Source: AP-15 sp963833745
Lineage (GTDB): Bacteria; Pseudomonadota; Alphaproteobacteria; ATCC43930; CGMCC-115725
Length of the DNA: 64,000 nt
Direction of reading: 5' to 3'
Assembly: GCA_963833745.1 (NCBI GenBank)
Contig: CAWHZD010000007.1
Coordinates: 310,001 to 374,000, forward strand
This document shows, piece after piece, positions 60,262 to 64,000 of the stretch; position 1 is the stretch's first letter, and each line of letters starts with the position of its first letter. The translations under genes were made by a program, and so were the position numbers. The notes under the pieces are model-generated. The model did not search any database. It was given only the letters and a program-made list of their open reading frames with translations, and had not been told where the DNA came from.

Positions 60262-61974
60262 TCAGGCGTCGGCTTTTGCGGTCCGCTGCGCCTCGGCTTG
60301 GCGGCGGATTGCGGACAAGGTGGAGCGAGTCGTGATGATCTCAGGGTCGATTGCAAGTTCGATGACCGCGGCGCGCTTGGCGGCAGCGGCTTCTTCGAAG
60401 GCGGGGGCGAAGTCCGCGGTGCGCACGACTTTTGCGGCATAGGCGCCGTAGGCGCGGGCGAGGGCGACGAAATCGGGGTTCTTCAGCGCGGTCCCGACGA
60501 CGCGGCCGGGGAAACGGCGCTCCTGATGCATGCGGATCGTGCCGTACATCGCGTTGTTGAATAAGAGGATGATCGGGCCGACGCCTTCCGCTAGGGAAAT
60601 CGCCAGCTCCTGCCCGGTCATCGTAAAACCGCCGTCGCCGCAGAAGCCGACCACCAGCCGCTCCGGATGCACGAGCTTTGCCGCGACCGCCGCCGGCACG
60701 CCATAGCCCATCGCACCACTCGTGGGGCCGAGCTGGCGTCCCGGACGGCGGTATTGCAGGAAGCGATTGGGCCAGCCGCTGAAATTGCCGGCGTCGCTGG
60801 TGATGATCGCGTCGTCGGGGAGGCGCTGACGCAGCCATCCCATGACTTGGCCGAGATCGAGGGCGCCGCCGCTCGCCGCCGGCGACGGGAGGAGCCCCGC
60901 CTCGTATTCGCCGCGGACATCGGCGCGCCAACCCGACCAGCGCTTGACCGGCACCGGCACCGGCACCGGCTCCAGCGCCGCGGCGGCGGCAAATTCGGGC
61001 ATGCCCGACTGGATCGCCAGGGACGGGCGGAAGACGCGGCCCAATTCCTCGGCGGCGGGGTGGACATGGATCAGCACCTTGCCGGGATCGGGAATGTCGA
61101 GCAGCGAATAGGATTGCGAGGTGATCTCGCCGATCCGCGCGCCGACCGCGAGCAGCAGGTCGGATTGCCTGACCCGCGCGACCAGCGCCGGGCTCGCCCC
61201 GGTGCCGAGGTCGCCGACAAAGCACGTCCGGCGGTTGTCGACGATGTCCTGGCGGCGGAACGAACAGCACACCGGCAAGTCGTTGGCCTCGGCAAATCGG
61301 GTGATGTCGCGGCAGGCGGCGTCGGTCCACCCGCCGCCGCCGACCAGCATCATCGGCCGCTGGGCGGCAGCGAGCAGGCGGCGCAGTTCGGCAAGGTCGG
61401 CCGCCCCCGGATGCGCGCGCACCGCATGATAAGGGCCGGCGACCGCAGCCGCACGGCGGTCGCGCAGCATGTCTTCGGGCAATGCCAGCACGACCGGGCC
61501 GGGCCGCCCGGAGGTCGCCACCTGGAACGCCTGGTTGACGAGCTCGGGGACGCGTTCGGCCATGTCGATTTGCGCCACCCATTTGGCGAGGGGTGCCATC
61601 ATGCGGCGGAAATCGACCTCCTGAAACGCCTCGCGGTCGATCTGGTGGCGCGCGACCTGGCCGACCAGCACGACCATCGGCGTCGAATCCTGAAACGCCG
61701 TGTGGATGCCGATCGACGCATTGCAGGCGCCCGGACCACGCGTCACCAGCAGCACCCCCGGCCTGCCGGTGAGCTTGCCGTAGGCTTCGGCCATAAAGGC
61801 CGCGCCGCCCTCTTGACGGCAGGTCACCAGGCGGATTTCCGGCGCGTCGAACAGCGCGTCGAGCACTTCGAGGTAGCTCTCCCCGGCGACGCTGAAGGCC
61901 ATCTCGACCCGATGGGCGCGCAGCGCCGCAACGACGAGTTGGCCGCCGCTGAGGGGAGAAAGGTTCGTTGCCAT
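60262..61974 (-). CDS. Thiamine-diphosphate enzyme, acetolactate synthase large-subunit-like
   Basis: A 570-residue ThDP-dependent enzyme with three domains. The Pyr domain holds FSVAGESYLEVLDALFDAPE, CRQEGGAAFMAEAYGKLTGR (Glu activates ThDP) and LLVTRGPGACNASIGIHTAF. The middle FAD/CoA-like domain follows, and the PP domain has the ThDP motif VGFCGDGGFTMTGQEL ending in LLFNNAMYGT. Length matches the family. No small regulatory subunit (ilvN/ilvH) is adjacent, so it may be a catabolic or 2-ketoacid enzyme and not biosynthetic ALS. A short VPVPVPVP stretch comes from a hexanucleotide repeat. The ATG at 61974 follows GAGG. Confidence 0.88.
   Translation of the reverse strand: MATNLSPLSGGQLVVAALRAHRVEMAFSVAGESYLEVLDALFDAPEIRLVTCRQEGGAAFMAEAYGKLTGRPGVLLVTRGPGACNASIGIHTAFQDSTPMVVLVGQVARHQIDREAFQEVDFRRMMAPLAKWVAQIDMAERVPELVNQAFQVATSGRPGPVVLALPEDMLRDRRAAAVAGPYHAVRAHPGAADLAELRRLLAAAQRPMMLVGGGGWTDAACRDITRFAEANDLPVCCSFRRQDIVDNRRTCFVGDLGTGASPALVARVRQSDLLLAVGARIGEITSQSYSLLDIPDPGKVLIHVHPAAEELGRVFRPSLAIQSGMPEFAAAAALEPVPVPVPVKRWSGWRADVRGEYEAGLLPSPAASGGALDLGQVMGWLRQRLPDDAIITSDAGNFSGWPNRFLQYRRPGRQLGPTSGAMGYGVPAAVAAKLVHPERLVVGFCGDGGFTMTGQELAISLAEGVGPIILLFNNAMYGTIRMHQERRFPGRVVGTALKNPDFVALARAYGAYAAKVVRTADFAPAFEEAAAAKRAAVIELAIDPEIITTRSTLSAIRRQAEAQRTAKADA
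60948..60970. repeat. Short hexanucleotide repeat inside the ThDP enzyme gene
   Basis: CCGGCA is repeated in the stretch CCGGCACCGGCACCGGCACC plus GGC, encoding Pro-Val repeats on the minus strand. Length changes would be in-frame. Confidence 0.7.
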
Positions 61975-62170
61975 GGACCGACCTCGAGCGCTGACGACAA
62001 AGGGCGCCATTTGAGACGATCGGCCGCTCGGACGGAAGAGGCTTCGGCCTCGGGATGCGGTGCACAACTGCCGCTTATAATCGGCTGGCCGGTGTTGCCG
62101 TGCCGCCGGCCCGGGAGACGAGCGGGCCAGGGCTTGATAAGCTCGCACGGGCACGATCGAACGAGCGATT

Positions 62171-63529
62171 ATGGACGACCAGCACAGCGACATTCTGGCC
62201 CGAGAAGGCCGAACCAGAGAGGGTGACGGGGTTCGCCGCGACGCGGGAGATCTCGTCGCCGAGCCGCGCGATGCCGAGACGAGGTCGACGCGCCGATCAT
62301 GGCCGCGGGTGATCCTGTGGGTGTTGGTGTTGGCGGCGATCGTCGGCGCGGCGGTGATATACCTGCCGCGGCTCGTCCATCAACCGAACCCGCCGGGGGG
62401 CGGGCGCGCCGTGTCGAGCGGCCCAACCCCGGTCGGGGTGGCGGCGGCGCAAAAGGGCGACATGCCGGTGACGTTGAGCGGGCTTGGCACCGTCACCCCG
62501 TTGGCCGTGGTTACGGTCAAGACCCAAATCAACGGCTACCTGATGTCGGTCGCCTTCCAGGAAGGTCAGCATGTCAAAAAAGGAGACTTTCTCGCCCAGA
62601 TCGATCCGCGCCCCTACCAGGTGGCGCTCGAGCAGGCTCAGGCTCAGCTCGCCAAGGACCAGGCAACCTTGAAGGACGCCGAACTCGACCTCAAGCGTTA
62701 CAACACGCTGGTCGCGCAGAACTCGATCGCGACCCAGACGCGCGACACCCAGATCGCGACCGTCGGTCAGGACCGGGCCCAGATCATGGTGGACCAGGCC
62801 CAGATCGACGCGCAAAAGCTCAATCTGACTTATACCCACATCATCTCGCCGGTTACCGGCCGGGTCGGGCTGCGCCAGGTCGACCCGGGTAATTACGTCC
62901 AGACCAGCGACGCCAACGGCATCGTCATCGTCACCCAGCTGCAGCCGATCTCGGTCATCTTCACGTTGCCCGAGGACAATTTGCCCGAGGTGCTGAAACA
63001 GTGGCACGCGGGTGCGGCAATGCAGACCACCGCCTACGATCGCACCGGAGCGACCCAGCTTGCGGTCGGCAAGCTCGACACAATCGACAACCAGATCGAC
63101 ACCACGACCGGGACGGTCAAGCTTCGGGCGATCTTCGACAACCCCGACGAAAGCCTGTTTCCCAATCAGTTCGTCAACATCAAGCTGCTCGTCGACACCT
63201 TGCACGATACCGTGCTGGTTCCAACTTCGGCGATCCAACGCGGCGCGCCGGGCACCTTTGTCTACCTGGTCAAGCCGAATGACACCGTCGCGGTGCAGAA
63301 GGTCAAGCTCGGCCCCGGTGACGGCCAGCGCGTTGCAATCCTGTCCGGGCTGCAGACCGGCGACCAGGTCGTCGACGACGGCGCCGACCGGCTGAAGGAC
63401 GGCGCCAAGATTTCGATAGCGCCGCCGCCCGGCTCAACGGGCAAGGCCGTCGTGCAGGAAAAGGGCGGCGGGTCGCATTCCGGGCAGCACCGGCATCGGC
63501 AGGGCGGCGCGCCGCAGACCAGCGAATGA
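62171..63529 (+). CDS. mdtA: RND efflux periplasmic adaptor (MdtA-like)
   Basis: A 452-residue membrane fusion protein. A cytosolic N-terminus (1-45), a membrane anchor (RVILWVLVLAAIVGAAVIYL), then the MdtA core: VTVKTQINGYLMSVAFQEGQ, KKGDFLAQIDPRPYQVALEQ, a coiled-coil hairpin, LNLTYTHIISPVTGRVGLRQ, VDPGNYVQTSDANGIVIVTQ and NQFVNIKLLVDTL. The His/Gly-rich C-terminal tail is low-complexity. It works with the RND pump encoded next (ATGA overlap) and an outer-membrane factor. The start ATG is near the left edge of a 200-bp upstream gap. Confidence 0.92.
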   Translation: MDDQHSDILAREGRTREGDGVRRDAGDLVAEPRDAETRSTRRSWPRVILWVLVLAAIVGAAVIYLPRLVHQPNPPGGGRAVSSGPTPVGVAAAQKGDMPVTLSGLGTVTPLAVVTVKTQINGYLMSVAFQEGQHVKKGDFLAQIDPRPYQVALEQAQAQLAKDQATLKDAELDLKRYNTLVAQNSIATQTRDTQIATVGQDRAQIMVDQAQIDAQKLNLTYTHIISPVTGRVGLRQVDPGNYVQTSDANGIVIVTQLQPISVIFTLPEDNLPEVLKQWHAGAAMQTTAYDRTGATQLAVGKLDTIDNQIDTTTGTVKLRAIFDNPDESLFPNQFVNIKLLVDTLHDTVLVPTSAIQRGAPGTFVYLVKPNDTVAVQKVKLGPGDGQRVAILSGLQTGDQVVDDGADRLKDGAKISIAPPPGSTGKAVVQEKGGGSHSGQHRHRQGGAPQTSE

Positions 63530-64000
63530 GTTCGTCGCGCCTCTTCATCCTGCGGCCGGTAGCGACCACGCTGCTGATGGCGGCGATCATGCTGGTCGGG
63601 TTGTTTGCCTACCGCTTCCTGCCGCTGTCGGCGCTGCCCGAGGTCGACTATCCGACGATTCAGGTGCAGACGTTCTACCCCGGCGCCAGCCCCGATGTGA
63701 TGACCTCCTCGGTTACCGCTCCGCTCGAAGTGCAATTCGGGCAAATGCCGGGCCTCAACCAGATGTCGTCGACCAGCTCGGCCGGCGCGTCGGTCATCAC
63801 CCTGCAGTTCAGCCTCGATCTGAGCCTTGACGTCGCCGAGCAGGAAGTCCAGGCGGCGATCAACGCCGCCGGCAACCTGTTGCCGTCCGATCTGCCGGCG
63901 CCGCCGATCTACGCCAAGGTCAACCCTGCCGATGCGCCGGTCCTGACTTTGGCGCTGACCTCGAAGACCTTGCCGATGACCCAGGTCGAAGACCTCGCCG
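63526..64000 (+). CDS. mdtB: RND efflux pump inner-membrane subunit (MdtB-like), N-terminal part
   Basis: The first 158 codons of an RND permease; the gene continues past the right edge. It begins SSSRLFILRPVATTLLMAAI, the first transmembrane helix, then LPEVDYPTIQVQTFYPGASP and MTSSVTAPLEVQFGQMPGLN, the AcrB/MdtB porter domain. TLQFSLDLSLDVAEQEVQAA follows. The start overlaps the mdtA stop (ATGA at 63526-63529). In MdtABC systems a second RND protein, mdtC, is expected just after this window. Confidence 0.93.
   Translation, partial: MSSSRLFILRPVATTLLMAAIMLVGLFAYRFLPLSALPEVDYPTIQVQTFYPGASPDVMTSSVTAPLEVQFGQMPGLNQMSSTSSAGASVITLQFSLDLSLDVAEQEVQAAINAAGNLLPSDLPAPPIYAKVNPADAPVLTLALTSKTLPMTQVEDLA

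Noticed and set aside
1..64000. tRNA, rRNA, tmRNA, integrase or transposase genes
   Set aside because: I looked on both strands for T-arm-like words, conserved rRNA segments and DDE or tyrosine recombinase motifs and found none convincing; an SsrA gene is not next to smpB here.

Overview
The window is GC-rich DNA with dense short-spaced genes on both strands, GTG and TTG starts, and many 4-bp stop/start overlaps. The gene set points to an alphaproteobacterium, probably of the Rhodospirillales or a nearby soil lineage: an MmcB-type repair protein, the fxsA / Tim44-like / mltA order, the slt-dapA-smpB block, a RibA with a long degenerate N-terminal domain, HldE, and a gentisate dioxygenase-like enzyme. 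No rRNA, tRNA, CRISPR array, transposase or prophage gene was recognised. It looks like ordinary chromosome with a few accessory inserts.

Layout. 1-4.4 kb: partial dienelactone-hydrolase-like gene, class I fructose-bisphosphate aldolase (fda), SnoaL-like protein, luciferase-like monooxygenase, purD. 5.0-10.6 kb: xseA, a kinase/ATPase fusion, a short-chain dehydrogenase, a cupin, ribA. 11-15 kb: orphan OmpR-type regulator, glycosyltransferase, CHRD protein, secreted C13-like peptidase, pterin dehydratase, GYD protein. 15.1-20.1 kb: drug efflux locus with MarR, one EmrA-type adaptor and two paralogous EmrB-type pumps. 20.4-22.8 kb: EthD protein, an unrecognised 252-residue protein and a gentisate dioxygenase-like protein. 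23.3-30.2 kb: slt, dapA, smpB, then a leftward cupredoxin-FTR1-outer-membrane-protein operon with paired upstream palindromes, then a family 5 uracil-DNA glycosylase and a NYN nuclease. 30.7-34.9 kb: Cys/Met-metabolism enzyme, patatin, acetoacetate decarboxylase, 3-hydroxybutyrate dehydrogenase. 35-41 kb: GH63-type glucosidase, glycogen debranching enzyme, DUF1223 and VOC proteins. 41-47.2 kb: porin, 2OG-Fe(II) oxygenase, and an ABC transporter with a fused double permease. 47.2-54.1 kb: two lipoproteins, lysS, a SbmA/YddA-type ABC exporter, mmcB, hldE, smr. 54.1-57.8 kb: lutABC and mazEF, which appear to sit between smr and mltA. 57.8-64 kb: mltA, Tim44-like gene, fxsA, an acetolactate-synthase-like enzyme, and mdtA with the start of mdtB.

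Two points stand out. First, five genes (xseA, dapA, patatin, a DUF2846 lipoprotein, mazF) are each broken by one extra base, never by a missing one. In three of them, deleting the extra base restores a GANTC site, the alphaproteobacterial CcrM methylation motif. This suggests methylation-linked sequencing errors at least as strongly as real mutation. Second, two perfect inverted repeats of the same design (TGCGA-N5-TCGCA) lie 33 bp apart just upstream of the cupredoxin-FTR1-OMP operon, suggesting a metal-responsive uptake system with an uncharacterised outer-membrane component. Nothing in the window is clearly a wholly new system.
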